This document shows, piece by piece, positions 16,892-26,251 of a stretch of 64,000 nucleotides of DNA (the first letter of the stretch is position 1; each line of letters begins with the position of its first letter). Both the position numbers and the translations under genes were made by a program. The stretch comes from Sphingobium terrigena (lineage in GTDB: Bacteria > Pseudomonadota > Alphaproteobacteria > Sphingomonadales > Sphingomonadaceae). The stretch lies in the NCBI RefSeq assembly GCF_003591655.1, contig NZ_QVRA01000003.1, positions 63,139 to 127,138 of the forward strand, in the 5' to 3' direction. The notes under the pieces are model-generated. The model saw only the letters and a program-made list of their open reading frames with translations, was not told the origin of the DNA and ran no database searches.

Positions 16892-18580
16892 TCAGCTCGA
16901 TCGCGTCGGGTCCGTCATCGCATCGCCCATTTCGCGCGGATCGGGCGCGCGGCTGATCGGCAGCGATCCGGTCTGCCGTTCCAGCATCCGGTGGACCACC
17001 GGCGGGACTGGCCCGGTATGCAGCGCCCAGATCGACTTACTATTGGCAATATCGGCCACCGTCCGCCGCTGGTTGTGGCGCACATAATCCAGCCAGGTCG
17101 ATACATGATAGCGCTCCAGCCAGAGTTCAGGATCGCCCAGGTCACGCATCAGCGACCAGCCATGCGCGCCGTCACGCCGCCTGATCCGTCGCCGCTCGCT
17201 CATCGCCGCAAGAAACGGCACGATCGACCCGGCTGGAATCCGATATTCGATGGTCACCACCACCGGCCCGCTGCGCGGCTCTACTGTCACTGCCGTGTCC
17301 GGTTCACGCCAGCTATTCTGCAGGTCCAGATTATCGTCGCCAATCTGCGGCAATCGCCAGATCAGACCCAGCATCGCCGCGACAAACTGCGCCGCCGCCG
17401 ACGCATAGAGCGCCTCGACCACGCCATGATGTTCCGCCAGCCAGCCAAACAGCCAGGCACCGATCGCCATGCCGCCGAACGCCGTCATCTGATAGAGCGA
17501 CACCGCCCGTGCCACGACCCAGCGCGGCGCGGACATCTGCACCGACACATTGAACGTCGCCAGCGCCGTGACCCAACCAAATCCCGCCAGCAAATAGCCC
17601 AGCAAGGCCAGCGCCAGCATATTGCTCGCCCCGGCAATCGCCGTGCCCAAAGCCAGCACCAGCGCCGCATTGCGCACGATCGTCTCGATCGAAAAGCGCG
17701 CGCGCAGATGCCGGGTCGACAGCGCGCCGATCACCGCCCCGATGCCGAACGCGCCACTGGTCACGCCGAATGTCAGCGCACCGCCGCCCAATATGTCGCG
17801 CGCCACCAGCGGCATCAGCGCCGACACCGCGCTCGCGCCAATGCCGAACACGCTTGCGCGCAGCAGCACCAGCTGGATCTTGGGCGACATCGCGACATAG
17901 CGCACGCCTGCCCGCATCGCGACGCCCAGCCGTTCGCGCGGCAATAGCTTGGGCGGCAGATCAGGCCGCCAGCGGAACAGCACGGTCAGCAGCGCGACAT
18001 AACTCATTGCATTGGTCAGGAACGCCGCCGCCGCCCCTGCCGTCGCAACGATGACCCCGCCCAGCGCCGGTCCGACGCTGCGCGCCAGATTGAACCCCAT
18101 GCTGTTCATTGCCACCGCGCTCGGCAAAATCGCGCGCGGCACCATGTCACCCACCGACGCCTGCCAGGCCGGACCGTTGATCGCCGTCGCGCAGCCCAGC
18201 GCAAAGGTGAAGGCCAGCAGCAACCAGGGCGTGATCAGCCCGGCCCAGGCCGTCACCGCCAGCGCCGCCGACACGATCAGCATCGCCAACTGACAGCCGA
18301 TCATCACCTTGCGCCGGTCCAGATTGTCCGCGACCGCGCCTGCCCATAAAGACAGCAGCATGATCGGCAGCGTCGTCGCCGCCGGGACCAGTGCGATCAG
18401 CAGCGGGGAAGCCGACAGCGACGTCATCATCCACGCCGCGCCGACCGACTGGATCAGCCCGCCGAAATTGGACGCCAGACTGGCCGTCCAGACCGCGCGA
18501 AAGATGGGAATGGAGAGCGGCGACGGGGCTTTGGGGGAATCGACATCGGGCACGTCCCCATGAAGCGGAATATCGCCCAA
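16892..18580 (-). CDS. MFS exporter with C-terminal cytosolic domain (MFS_3/EntS-like)
   Basis: A 562-residue transporter. Residues ~25-430 carry 11-12 membrane helices of the EntS/transmembrane secretion effector group. Residues ~430-540 form a soluble domain (VVVTIEYRIPAGSIVPFL..., then HGWSLMRDLGDPELWLERYH) that resembles a ferredoxin-like dimeric alpha/beta barrel. This domain order is known for the MFS_3 family. It probably exports a small molecule. The open frame begins at TTG; no in-frame ATG is near and the ribosome-binding site is weak, so the start is uncertain (a GTG at 18553 is possible). It is divergent from the thiolase gene across a strong palindrome. Confidence 0.82.
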   Translation of the reverse strand: MGDIPLHGDVPDVDSPKAPSPLSIPIFRAVWTASLASNFGGLIQSVGAAWMMTSLSASPLLIALVPAATTLPIMLLSLWAGAVADNLDRRKVMIGCQLAMLIVSAALAVTAWAGLITPWLLLAFTFALGCATAINGPAWQASVGDMVPRAILPSAVAMNSMGFNLARSVGPALGGVIVATAGAAAAFLTNAMSYVALLTVLFRWRPDLPPKLLPRERLGVAMRAGVRYVAMSPKIQLVLLRASVFGIGASAVSALMPLVARDILGGGALTFGVTSGAFGIGAVIGALSTRHLRARFSIETIVRNAALVLALGTAIAGASNMLALALLGYLLAGFGWVTALATFNVSVQMSAPRWVVARAVSLYQMTAFGGMAIGAWLFGWLAEHHGVVEALYASAAAQFVAAMLGLIWRLPQIGDDNLDLQNSWREPDTAVTVEPRSGPVVVTIEYRIPAGSIVPFLAAMSERRRIRRRDGAHGWSLMRDLGDPELWLERYHVSTWLDYVRHNQRRTVADIANSKSIWALHTGPVPPVVHRMLERQTGSLPISRAPDPREMGDAMTDPTRSS

Positions 18581-18657
18581 GCGTCAAACCCGCGACTCGT
18601 CCGCCCTGCCCCTACGTCATGGCGGCAGTACGCAAAAACCGCATTTCCCGCTTGCAC

Positions 18658-18673
18658 TTTACGTAAACGTAAA
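18658..18673. promoter_or_regulatory. Candidate operator: TTTACGT-AA-ACGTAAA palindrome in the thiolase promoter
   Basis: A 16-bp site with two perfect 7-bp arms and a 2-bp centre. It lies between a possible -35 (TTGCAC, 18652-18657) and -10 (TACATT, 18674-18679), that is, inside the promoter spacer 55-80 bp before the thiolase start. Operators of MerR-type LiuR and of TetR-type regulators that control acyl-CoA degradation genes are palindromes rich in ACGTAA. The regulator is not encoded nearby. It may also affect the divergent MFS gene. Confidence 0.6.
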
Positions 18674-18733
18674 TACATTCACGCCCGTATCCGATGCTCC
18701 CGGCAAGGGTGACCCACGGAGAGGGAAAATCTT

Positions 18734-19942
18734 ATGGAAGCCTATATTTACGACGCCGTCAGGACGCCCCGTGGCCGGGGCAAGGCCGATGGCTCGCTGC
18801 ACGAAATCACCCCGGTCCAGCTCGCCACGCAGGTGCTGGAGGCGATCCGCGATCGCAGCGCGATCGACACCGCAGACGTCGATGACGTGATCCTGGGCTG
18901 CGTCACCCCGGTCGGCGAACAGGGCGCGGACATTGCCCGCACCGCTGTCCTCAACGCCGACTATGCGCAGACTACGCCGGGCGTGCAGGTCAACCGCTTC
19001 TGCGCATCCGGCCTTGAAGCCGTGAACATCGCGGCGGCCAAGGTCATGTCGGGCGAGGCTTTGTTCGCCATTGGCGGCGGCGTCGAATCGATGAGCCGCG
19101 TGCCGATGGCCTCGGACGGCGGCGCGATCGCGATGGACCCCGCAGTCGCCTACAAGACCTATTTCGCGCCGCAGGGTATTGGCGCGGACGTCATCGCCAC
19201 CAAATTCGGCATCAGCCGCGACGATGCCGACGCCTATGCCGTCGAAAGCCAGAGGCGCGCCAAGATGGCATGGGACGAAGGGCGCTTTGCCCGCTCCATC
19301 GTCCCGGTCCGCGACGTGATCGGCCAGGTCGTCCTCGATCATGACGAACATATGCGCCCCGACGCGACGATGCAGTCGCTGGGCGCATTGAAGCCCGCCT
19401 TCACCGCGCTGGGGGAGGAAATGCCCGGCTTCGACACCGTCGCCTTGCTGCGTTACCCCGAACTGGAGCGGGTCAACCATATCCACCATGCGGGCAACAG
19501 CAGCGGCATCGTCGATGGGGCCGCCGCCGTGCTGGTCGGTGGCAAGGATATTGGCGACAAATATGGCCTCAAACCCCGCGCCCGCATCCGCGCCATGGCT
19601 TCGATCGGCTCCGAACCGCTAATCATGCTGACTGGCCCGGAATTTGTCGCGGGCAAGCTGCTCGCCCGCGCAGGCATGACCACTGCCGACATCGACCTGT
19701 GGGAACTGAACGAAGCCTTCGCCAGCGTCGTCCTGCGCTACATGCAGGCGATGCAGCTCGACCATGACCAGATCAACGTCAATGGCGGCGCGATCGCGAT
19801 GGGCCATCCTCTGGGCGCGACCGGCGCAATGGTGCTGGGCACCGCGCTCGACGAACTGGAACGATCCGGCAAGGGCACCGCGCTTATCAACCTGTGCGTG
19901 GGCGCAGGCATGGGCACCGGGATCATCATCGAACGTATTTAG
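18734..19942 (+). CDS. Acetyl-CoA C-acyltransferase (thiolase)
   Basis: A 402-residue thiolase II-fold enzyme. The catalytic residues are C90 (NRFCASGL), H358 (GHPLGATG) and C388 (LCVGAGMG), all in place. It cleaves 3-ketoacyl-CoA to acetyl-CoA and a shortened acyl-CoA. It precedes a bifunctional hydratase/dehydrogenase gene in the same direction with a 119-bp gap that holds a palindromic repeat. The pair makes up the core beta-oxidation steps, as fadA/fadB-type operons do. A clear ribosome-binding site (GGAGAGGG) lies upstream, and the palindrome at 18658 sits in its promoter. Confidence 0.93.
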   Translation: MEAYIYDAVRTPRGRGKADGSLHEITPVQLATQVLEAIRDRSAIDTADVDDVILGCVTPVGEQGADIARTAVLNADYAQTTPGVQVNRFCASGLEAVNIAAAKVMSGEALFAIGGGVESMSRVPMASDGGAIAMDPAVAYKTYFAPQGIGADVIATKFGISRDDADAYAVESQRRAKMAWDEGRFARSIVPVRDVIGQVVLDHDEHMRPDATMQSLGALKPAFTALGEEMPGFDTVALLRYPELERVNHIHHAGNSSGIVDGAAAVLVGGKDIGDKYGLKPRARIRAMASIGSEPLIMLTGPEFVAGKLLARAGMTTADIDLWELNEAFASVVLRYMQAMQLDHDQINVNGGAIAMGHPLGATGAMVLGTALDELERSGKGTALINLCVGAGMGTGIIIERI

Positions 19943-19949
19943 AGAATTT

Positions 19950-20046
19950 CCGTTCGGGCTGAGCGAAGTCGAAGCCCCCCATCGAACGCAGTGAGATGCC
20001 TTCGCTCCGCTCAGGCGAGCCCTTCGACAGGCTCAGGGCGAACGGG
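19950..20046. repeat. Interspersed palindromic repeat, family 2
   Basis: The left arm begins CCGTTCGGGCTGAGCGAAGT. The right arm on the minus strand begins CCGTTCGCCCTGAGCCTGTC. Stem bases differ but pair within each arm (GGGC/GCCC and GCCC/GGGC). It fills the gap between the thiolase and the multifunctional beta-oxidation gene. The end of the right arm overlaps the region just before the ribosome-binding site of the next gene. Confidence 0.8.
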
Positions 20047-20061
20047 GGAGAGGAGATCAAA

Positions 20062-22239
20062 ATGAACACCATCACAATCACCACCGACGCCGACGGCATC
20101 GCCACCCTGACGATCGACGTCCCCGACCAGTCGATGAACGTCATCGGTCCCGATTTCATCGCTGATCTCGACGCCGCCATCACCCGCATCGCGTCCGAGG
20201 AAGCCATCAAGGGCGCGGTCATCGCGTCGGGCAAGGACAGCGGCTTCATGGCTGGCATGGACCTTAAATATTTCGGCTCGATGCTGGCCACCAGCGATGG
20301 CAGCCGCCCGCAACCCGCTACGATCTTCGAGCCTGTGTTCGTCCTCAACCAGCTGTTCCGTCGCCTCGAAACCTGCGGCAAGCCCATTGCCTGCGCGATC
20401 GAAGGCACCTGCGTCGGCGGCGGCTTTGAACTCGCCCTCGCCTGCCACCGCCGCATCGTCGGCGACAGCCCCAAAACCCAGCTGGGCCTGCCCGAAATCC
20501 TCATCGGTCTCTTCCCCGGCGGCGGTGGATCGCAGCGCCTGCCGCGCCTCATCGGCGTGCAGGCCGCGCTCATGTATATGCTCCAGGGCAAGCTGTTCCG
20601 CCCCGCCGAAGCCGCGATGCTCAAAGCCGTCGACCAGGTCGTGCCGCAGGGCACAGCGCTGGAAACTGCGCGCGAATGGGTCAAGGCCAATCCTACCGCC
20701 GCTACCCAGCGCTGGGACGTCAAGGGCTTCAAATTCCCCGGCGGCGTCGGTCAGTTCAATCCCGGCTTCGTGCAAACGATGGTCGGCGCGCTGCCGATGA
20801 CGCTCAAGCAGACCCAGCGCAACATGAACGCCCCCGTCGCGCTCCTGTCCGCCGTCTATGAAGGCGCGCAACTCCCCTTCGACCGGGCGATCCGCATCGA
20901 AAGCAAATATTTCGCGAAAGTCGCCGCCGATCCGCAAGCCGGAAACATGATCCGCAGCCTGTTCGTCAACAAGCAGGCCGCCGAACGCGGCGCGCGCCGT
21001 CCCAAGGATCAGCCCAAAGCGCCCACGATGAAGCTCGCCATGCTCGGCGCAGGCATGATGGGCGCGGGCATCGCCACCGTCGCGGCGCAGGCGGGGATGG
21101 ACGTCATCCTGTTCGACCGCGACATCGCTTATGCGCAAAAGGGCAAGGCTCATGTCGAATCCGTCCTGTCCAAGCGCCTGGGCAAGGGCATGACGCCTGA
21201 AAAGCTGGCCGCCACTCTCGCCCGCGTCACCCCCACTGCCAGCTATGCCGACCTTGCAGGCGCAGACTTCGTGATCGAAGCCGTGTTCGAGGATGTCGCG
21301 ATCAAGGCCGAAGTGACACGCCAGGTCGAGGCTATCCTCGGCCCGGACGTCATCTTCGGCTCCAACACATCCACCCTGCCGATCACGAAACTGGCAGGCG
21401 CTTGGTCCAAGCCCGAAAATTTCATCGGCGTCCATTTCTTCTCGCCGGTCGAGAAAATGCCGCTGGTCGAAATCATCCTTGGGCGTCAGACCGGTCCCGC
21501 CGCCATTGCCAAGGCACTCGATTTCGTCGCCCAGATCAAGAAAACCCCGATCGTCGTCAATGACTCGCGCGGCTTCTACACTTCGCGCTGTTTCGGCACC
21601 TATGTGCAGGAGGGCGCAGAACTGGTCGCCGAAGGGATCAACCCCGCGCTCATCGAAAATGCCGGCAAGCAACTCGGAATGCCTGTTGGCCCCCTGGCTG
21701 TCAGCGACGAAGTGTCGATCGAACTGGGCTATAAGGTCATGACGGCGGCGAAGAAGGAACTGGGCGACGCCTATGTCGCGCAACGCTCCGACGACGTCAT
21801 GACCCAAATGGTCGAGCTCGACCGCCTTGGCCGCAAGAACGCCAAGGGCTGGTATGACTATCCCGAAAACGGGAAAAAGGCGCTCTGGCCCGGCATCGCC
21901 GACCACTTCCCGCGCGCCGACGATCAGCCCGATGTCGAAGCGGTCAAGGAACGCCTCCTCTATCGCCAGCTGGTCGAATGCGCCCGCTGCTATGAGGAAG
22001 GCGTGCTGGAAACGCCCGAAGATGGCGACATTGGCGCGATCTTCGGCTGGGGCTTTGCGCCCTATACCGGCGGCCCTTTCAGCCATATGGACACGGTCGG
22101 CATCGCCCATGTCGTCGCCGTGCTGGACCGGCTGAGAGCCACCCATGGCAACCGCTTCGCCGCGACCGAGCAACTGCGCGCGATGGCGGCCACCGGCGGC
22201 ACCTTCTACCGCCCCGCCCCCTCCCGCGCCGCAGCATGA
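20062..22239 (+). CDS. Bifunctional enoyl-CoA hydratase/3-hydroxyacyl-CoA dehydrogenase (FadB/FadJ type)
   Basis: A 725-residue beta-oxidation multienzyme. The N-terminal ~300 residues are a crotonase domain (GFMAGMDLKYF, CVGGGFELALACH, GLPEILIGLFPGGGGSQRLP). From about residue 328 comes the NAD-binding domain with LGAGMMGAGIA, then the C-terminal 3-hydroxyacyl-CoA dehydrogenase domain (GVHFFSPVEKMPLVEI; FGWGFAPYTGGPF). The ATG after GGGAGAGGAG is chosen; an open upstream extension reads the palindromic repeat and is rejected. It hydrates enoyl-CoA and oxidises the product to 3-ketoacyl-CoA for the thiolase encoded upstream. Confidence 0.94.
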   Translation: MNTITITTDADGIATLTIDVPDQSMNVIGPDFIADLDAAITRIASEEAIKGAVIASGKDSGFMAGMDLKYFGSMLATSDGSRPQPATIFEPVFVLNQLFRRLETCGKPIACAIEGTCVGGGFELALACHRRIVGDSPKTQLGLPEILIGLFPGGGGSQRLPRLIGVQAALMYMLQGKLFRPAEAAMLKAVDQVVPQGTALETAREWVKANPTAATQRWDVKGFKFPGGVGQFNPGFVQTMVGALPMTLKQTQRNMNAPVALLSAVYEGAQLPFDRAIRIESKYFAKVAADPQAGNMIRSLFVNKQAAERGARRPKDQPKAPTMKLAMLGAGMMGAGIATVAAQAGMDVILFDRDIAYAQKGKAHVESVLSKRLGKGMTPEKLAATLARVTPTASYADLAGADFVIEAVFEDVAIKAEVTRQVEAILGPDVIFGSNTSTLPITKLAGAWSKPENFIGVHFFSPVEKMPLVEIILGRQTGPAAIAKALDFVAQIKKTPIVVNDSRGFYTSRCFGTYVQEGAELVAEGINPALIENAGKQLGMPVGPLAVSDEVSIELGYKVMTAAKKELGDAYVAQRSDDVMTQMVELDRLGRKNAKGWYDYPENGKKALWPGIADHFPRADDQPDVEAVKERLLYRQLVECARCYEEGVLETPEDGDIGAIFGWGFAPYTGGPFSHMDTVGIAHVVAVLDRLRATHGNRFAATEQLRAMAATGGTFYRPAPSRAAA

Positions 22240-22284
22240 AAAGACTGTAATTCGTAACGTCCCTCGTTTAGGTCTCTCCCAAAT

Positions 22285-22350
22285 GTGTTCCCGCGCAGGC
22301 GGGAACCCAGTCCATAGGTCGGAACTGGGTTCCCGCCTTCGCGGGAACAC
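22285..22350. repeat. Interspersed palindromic repeat, family 1, GTG/CCCAGT subtype
   Basis: A 66-bp element with near-identical arms: GTGTTCCCGCGCAGGCGGGA on the left and GTGTTCCCGCGAAGGCGGGA on the right (minus strand), both going on to ACCCAGT. It lies between the beta-oxidation gene and galE. It could form a stable stem in RNA from either strand. Confidence 0.85.
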
Positions 22351-22371
22351 GCCGCATTATGGGGTAAGAGC

Positions 22372-23370
22372 ATGACCACAAAGCCAACAATCCTCGTCAC
22401 TGGTGGCGCAGGCTATATCGGCAGCCATGCCGTGCTGGCGCTCAGGGATGCAGGCTATGGCGTGGTCGTCATCGACAATCTGGTCACCGGCTTCGACTGG
22501 GCCGTCCCCGCCGACGTGCCGCTGGTACGCGGCGACATAGCCGACCAGCCACTGGTCGAAGCGACCCTGCGCGACCATGACATCACCGCCATCATGCACT
22601 TTGCCGGATCGGTCGTCGTGCCAGAGTCCGTCGAAAATCCCCTCAAATATTATCACAATAACAGCGCCAAGACCCGCGACCTGATCGAAAGCGCGGTCCG
22701 CACCGGCGTCAAACATTTCATCTTCTCGTCGACCGCCGCCACCTATGGCACGCCCGACGTGGAAAAGGTGCGGGAGGACACGCCGCAGCGGCCGATCAAT
22801 CCCTATGGCATGTCGAAGCTGATGACCGAATATATGCTGCGCGATGTCGCGGCGGCCCACCCGATGAACTTCTGTGCGCTGCGCTATTTCAACGTCGCGG
22901 GCGCCGATCCGCAGGGCCGCACCGGCCAGTCGACCGCAGGCGCCACGCACCTCATCAAGGTCGCGGTCGAAGCAGCCCTGGGCAAGCGTGCAGGCGTCTC
23001 CATTTTCGGCACCGATTTCGCCACGCCCGACGGCACCGGCGTGCGCGACTATATCCATGTCACCGACCTTGCTGCCGCCCATCTGCTGGCGCTCGAAGCG
23101 CTGATCGCCGATCCCGCGCGCAGCCATCTGCTCAACTGCGGCTATGGCCGGGGATTCTCGGTCCTTGAAGTCCTCGACGCTGTGGACCGGGCGACCAACA
23201 ATCCTGTGCAACGCACCATGGCCCCGCGCCGCGCCGGGGACCCCGCCGCGCTGATTTCCGACAACAGCGCCATCCTCGCCACCTTCCCCTGGCAACCCGC
23301 CCATGCCGATCTCGACCAGATCGTCGCCCATGCGCTGGCATGGGAACGCAAGCTTGGCGATCGCGCATGA
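22372..23370 (+). CDS. galE: UDP-glucose 4-epimerase
   Basis: A 332-residue extended SDR enzyme. The NAD motif is GGAGYIGSHA near the N-terminus, with the catalytic tyrosine and lysine in NPYGMSKLMTE and the segment FSSTAATYG before it. The sugar-nucleotide region RDYIHVTDLAAAH is typical of GalE. It interconverts UDP-glucose and UDP-galactose for surface polysaccharides or galactose use. Its stop overlaps the ATG of the following ybaK-type gene (ATGA), giving a galE-ybaK-pgl string. Epimerisation of N-acetylated or other UDP-sugars cannot be excluded. Confidence 0.93.
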   Translation: MTTKPTILVTGGAGYIGSHAVLALRDAGYGVVVIDNLVTGFDWAVPADVPLVRGDIADQPLVEATLRDHDITAIMHFAGSVVVPESVENPLKYYHNNSAKTRDLIESAVRTGVKHFIFSSTAATYGTPDVEKVREDTPQRPINPYGMSKLMTEYMLRDVAAAHPMNFCALRYFNVAGADPQGRTGQSTAGATHLIKVAVEAALGKRAGVSIFGTDFATPDGTGVRDYIHVTDLAAAHLLALEALIADPARSHLLNCGYGRGFSVLEVLDAVDRATNNPVQRTMAPRRAGDPAALISDNSAILATFPWQPAHADLDQIVAHALAWERKLGDRA

Positions 23371-23843
23371 GCGAAGCCTCGGTCCGCACCTTCTTCGCCG
23401 CAAACGCGCCCGACATCGCCATCATCGACCAGGGCGTCAGCACCGCCACCGTGCTGGAGGCGGCGCAGGCGCTGGGCGTCGAACCCGCCCGCATCGCCAA
23501 GACGCTTTCGCTGCGCGTCGGCGAAACGGTAGCGCTGGTCTGCACCCGCGGCGACGCCCGCCTGCACAATGCCAAGGCGAAAGCTGCGCTAGGCGCCAAG
23601 CCCCGGATGCTCGGCGCGGACGAGGTTGAGGCGATCACCGGACATCCCGTCGGCGGCGTCTGCCCATTCGGCCTCGCCACGCCCCTGCCCGTCTATTGCG
23701 ACATCTCGCTCCAGGCCTTCGCCACCGTCTTTCCTGCCGCCGGATCACGCACCAGTTCGGTCGAACTCAGCCCCGCGCGCTTGGCGCAGCTGACTGACGC
23801 CACATGGATCGACATCTGCACCCTGCCCGAAACCGTGGAATAA
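23367..23843 (+). CDS. YbaK/EbsC family aminoacyl-tRNA deacylase
   Basis: A 158-residue single-domain protein starting MSEASVRTFF at an ATG that overlaps the galE stop. The features RIAKTLSLRVGETVALVCTRGD, then a lysine-rich helix (HNAKAKAALG) and TGHPVGGVCPFGLATPLPVYCD, match the YbaK/ProX editing fold. Such proteins hydrolyse mischarged tRNAs (for example Cys-tRNA-Pro) in trans. The exact amino acid specificity is not visible. It is followed 4 bp later by pgl. Confidence 0.9.
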   Translation: MSEASVRTFFAANAPDIAIIDQGVSTATVLEAAQALGVEPARIAKTLSLRVGETVALVCTRGDARLHNAKAKAALGAKPRMLGADEVEAITGHPVGGVCPFGLATPLPVYCDISLQAFATVFPAAGSRTSSVELSPARLAQLTDATWIDICTLPETVE

Positions 23844-23847
23844 TCTC

Positions 23848-24537
23848 ATGCCTATAGAGCATCATTTTACCGAGGGCAGTGACGCCGCTGACCACCTCGC
23901 CACCCGCATCGCAACGCTGCTGGGCGAAGCGATCGCCACGCGCAGCACTGCCAGCCTGGCCCTGTCCGGCGGTCGTTCGCCCAAGCCCGTGCTGGAGGCG
24001 CTGGCCCGCACCCCGCTCGACTGGAGCAAGATCGTCGTCACTCTGGTCGACGAACGCTGGGTCACCCCGGACGCGCCCGACAGCAACGAACGGCTGCTGC
24101 GCGAAACCCTGCTGACCGGCCCCGCCGCCGCCGCGCATTTCGTGCCGATGAAGAATGACGCGCCCGACGCTTATGCAGGCCAGCCCGCCGTCGAAGCCGC
24201 CTTCGCCGCCATCCCCTGGCCGCTCGATATCGTCCTGCTGGGCATGGGAGAGGATGGCCACACCGCCTCGCTCTTCCCCGCCGCCGCCGAACTGGCCGAT
24301 GGTCTCACCAGCACCGCCCGCACCATCGCCGTCACGCCCCCCGCCGCGCCACATCAGCGCCTGTCGCTGACCGCCAGCGCGATCCTCGCCGCCCGCCACA
24401 TCTTTCTGCAAATCAGCGGAAACGCAAAAAAAACGGTCTATGCCCAAGCGCTGGAGGGCGGCCCGGTCGAACAGCTGCCCATCCGCCTGGCGCTGCTTCA
24501 GGATGCGACTCCGGCGGAAGTCTGGATCAGCGAATGA
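23848..24537 (+). CDS. pgl: 6-phosphogluconolactonase
   Basis: A 229-residue enzyme of the DevB/SOL family. Motifs are LALSGGRSPKPVLEAL near the N-terminus, VTLVDERWV, and LDIVLLGMGEDGHTASLFP, the conserved phosphosugar/lactone site. It hydrolyses 6-phosphogluconolactone in the oxidative pentose phosphate and Entner-Doudoroff pathways. No zwf or edd gene is adjacent in this window. It is translated from an ATG only 4 bp after the ybaK stop, so it is likely in the same transcript. Confidence 0.92.
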   Translation: MPIEHHFTEGSDAADHLATRIATLLGEAIATRSTASLALSGGRSPKPVLEALARTPLDWSKIVVTLVDERWVTPDAPDSNERLLRETLLTGPAAAAHFVPMKNDAPDAYAGQPAVEAAFAAIPWPLDIVLLGMGEDGHTASLFPAAAELADGLTSTARTIAVTPPAAPHQRLSLTASAILAARHIFLQISGNAKKTVYAQALEGGPVEQLPIRLALLQDATPAEVWISE

Positions 24538-24658
24538 CAAGTCCTCTCCGGTAAGGAGATCATGCTTCGAACCAGCCTTTGCAGCACGCTGCAACGCAGC
24601 TATCACCGGCCGAGGACGGAGAGGATGACCGGGGGCATAACCCTTTGACGGACATGCC

Positions 24659-25279
24659 ATGCCCCCTGCCTCCGCGACCCTCGCGCCCCGCCCGCACAAT
24701 CTCGCTGAAGATGGCTATGCCATCGCCATTGGCTGCGCCTTCATCGCCATGGGGCTGATGCTGCTCAAGGCCGCCAATCTGGTAACTGGCGGCATGGCGG
24801 GGATCGCGCTATTGCTCTCCTACATCGTGCCCTATCCGCCCGCGCCCCTGTTCCTGCTGATCAACATCCCCTTCTTCCTCTTTGCCGGGCGCGCGATGGG
24901 TTTGGCCTTCGGCCTCAAGACCTTGTTCGCCAATCTGGCGATCATGGCGATGGGGCTGATGATGCCCGCGGCGCTGCGTCTGGCGCAGGTCAGCCCGCTC
25001 TTCGCCGCACTGTTCGGCGGGTCGATCATCGGCTTTGGCATCCTCGCCATCGCCCGCCACGGTGCAGGCGTCGGCGGCCTCGGCGTCATCGCCCTGCTGC
25101 TCCAGAAACGGCGGGGGTGGAATGCGGGACGGACCCAGATGCTGGGCGACGCGCTGCTCCTCTTCGCCTCGCTCCCCTTGCTCAGCCTTGATCGCTTCGC
25201 CCTGTCGATACTCTCAGCCGCCGCCATCAACGCGGTGCTGATCGTCAACCACCGGCCCGGACGCTATATCGGTTATTGA
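24659..25279 (+). CDS. YitT family membrane protein
   Basis: A 206-residue protein with about five to six hydrophobic segments. The features LLKAANLVTGGMAGIALLLSYI, NIPFFLFAG and GGSIIGFGILAIARHGAGVGGLGVIALLLQ resemble the YitT/DUF161 membrane domain. The C-terminal DUF2179 domain of Bacillus YitT is absent, as is usual in proteobacteria. The function is unknown, probably transport. The 121-bp gap before it shows no clear promoter. Its 3' end overlaps the end of the convergent lipoprotein gene by 7 bp. Confidence 0.8.
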   Translation: MPPASATLAPRPHNLAEDGYAIAIGCAFIAMGLMLLKAANLVTGGMAGIALLLSYIVPYPPAPLFLLINIPFFLFAGRAMGLAFGLKTLFANLAIMAMGLMMPAALRLAQVSPLFAALFGGSIIGFGILAIARHGAGVGGLGVIALLLQKRRGWNAGRTQMLGDALLLFASLPLLSLDRFALSILSAAAINAVLIVNHRPGRYIGY

Positions 25280-25803
25280 GGCTCACACAGCGGATCACCG
25301 CCCCGACCACGCGCACGCAACGCACTCGCCGCATCATTGGCGATGCGCGGAAAGCTGACCCCCTCCAGCGTCCCGCGCCCTTCGCACAGGTCTGCGCAGG
25401 CCATGTCGACCACGCCGGGCAGCGCGACCTGATCGCCATCATATTGCGCCACGACGATGCAGCGGTCGCCACCGGAAAAGCTCAGGATCAGCTTGTCGCC
25501 CGTGCGGCGCGCCTGGCCCTGCCCCCGGCAGCTTTGCTCCTCGCCGAAATTGGCCTCCAGCCCGAACCGCAGCGCGCCGCCCTTGCCGGGGATGACACAT
25601 AGCGCATCGCGCCCGGCCTCATGATCGCGCTGAAACAGGCCGAAAGGCGAAATCGCCGCCGCATCCGCAATCGCCCCGCTAGCGATCGCCGCCTGTTCCA
25701 GGCCCGACGCCGCAACGCCGCCCCTCACCGGTCCCGCATCGCTGGCCGGTTCACGCTGACACGCCGCCAGCAACAATAGCAGGACAGCGCTAGTCCGCCG
25801 CAT
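25273..25803 (-). CDS. Small lipoprotein of unknown function
   Basis: A 176-residue protein. The start giving [19 protein letters not shown] is chosen because it produces a clean lipoprotein signal peptide with lipobox LAAC (lipidated cysteine at residue 15). The mature part has several cysteines ([31 protein letters not shown]), suggesting disulfides in the periplasm. No family is recognised. It overlaps the end of hisI by 14 bp and is probably co-transcribed with it, though a shared role is not obvious. Confidence 0.75.
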   Translation of the reverse strand: MRRTSAVLLLLLAACQREPASDAGPVRGGVAASGLEQAAIASGAIADAAAISPFGLFQRDHEAGRDALCVIPGKGGALRFGLEANFGEEQSCRGQGQARRTGDKLILSFSGGDRCIVVAQYDGDQVALPGVVDMACADLCEGRGTLEGVSFPRIANDAASALRARGRGGDPLCEPQ

Positions 25804-26161
25804 CGACCGCCATAAGCCCGTCCGCGCCGACCCGGCGGAAGAAGCAGGATCGCGCACCGGTATGGCATGTCGGCCCCGCCGGCACGGCCTTCACCCACAC
25901 GGCATCCTGATCGCAATCGATCCGAATATCGCGAACCTCCAGCATATGCCCGGACGTCTCGCCCTTCTTCCATAATGATTGGCGGCTGCGCGACCAGAAA
26001 TGAGCCAGCCCCGTCTCGACCGTCAGCGCCAGCGCCTGCGCATTCATATGCGCCACCATCAGCACGTCGCCGCTGTCCACATCGGTGACGACGGCGGTGA
26101 TCAGGCCATGATCGTCATATTTGGGATTAAGGGTCAGCCCCGTGTCGCGCGCATCGGTCAT
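25790..26161 (-). CDS. hisI: Phosphoribosyl-AMP cyclohydrolase
   Basis: A 123-residue enzyme of histidine synthesis that opens the purine ring of phosphoribosyl-AMP. The metal- and substrate-binding segments [29 protein letters not shown] and [13 protein letters not shown] are complete, with the Zn/Mg cysteines and aspartates in place. It is the monofunctional form without a HisE domain. It is followed by an overlapping lipoprotein gene. Other his genes are not in this window, but a tRNA-His gene lies just upstream. Confidence 0.95.
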   Translation of the reverse strand: MTDARDTGLTLNPKYDDHGLITAVVTDVDSGDVLMVAHMNAQALALTVETGLAHFWSRSRQSLWKKGETSGHMLEVRDIRIDCDQDAVWVKAVPAGPTCHTGARSCFFRRVGADGLMAVDAAD

Positions 26162-26251
26162 GCCGGGGCTATAGAGCGCAATCGCGATGCTGCGAAGCCC
26201 CTTCCCACCTGTCCGACGAATATGTCGGGATCAGGCCAGGACTAGCGCAAA

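Noticed and set aside
20011..22350. 779-codon open frame on the minus strand opposite the bifunctional beta-oxidation gene
   Set aside because: It is a GC-rich antisense shadow with no recognisable domain; the plus-strand protein has all catalytic motifs.
24538..24658. Possible small RNA or leader before the YitT-like gene
   Set aside because: Only weak, imperfect hairpins and no clear promoter or terminator.
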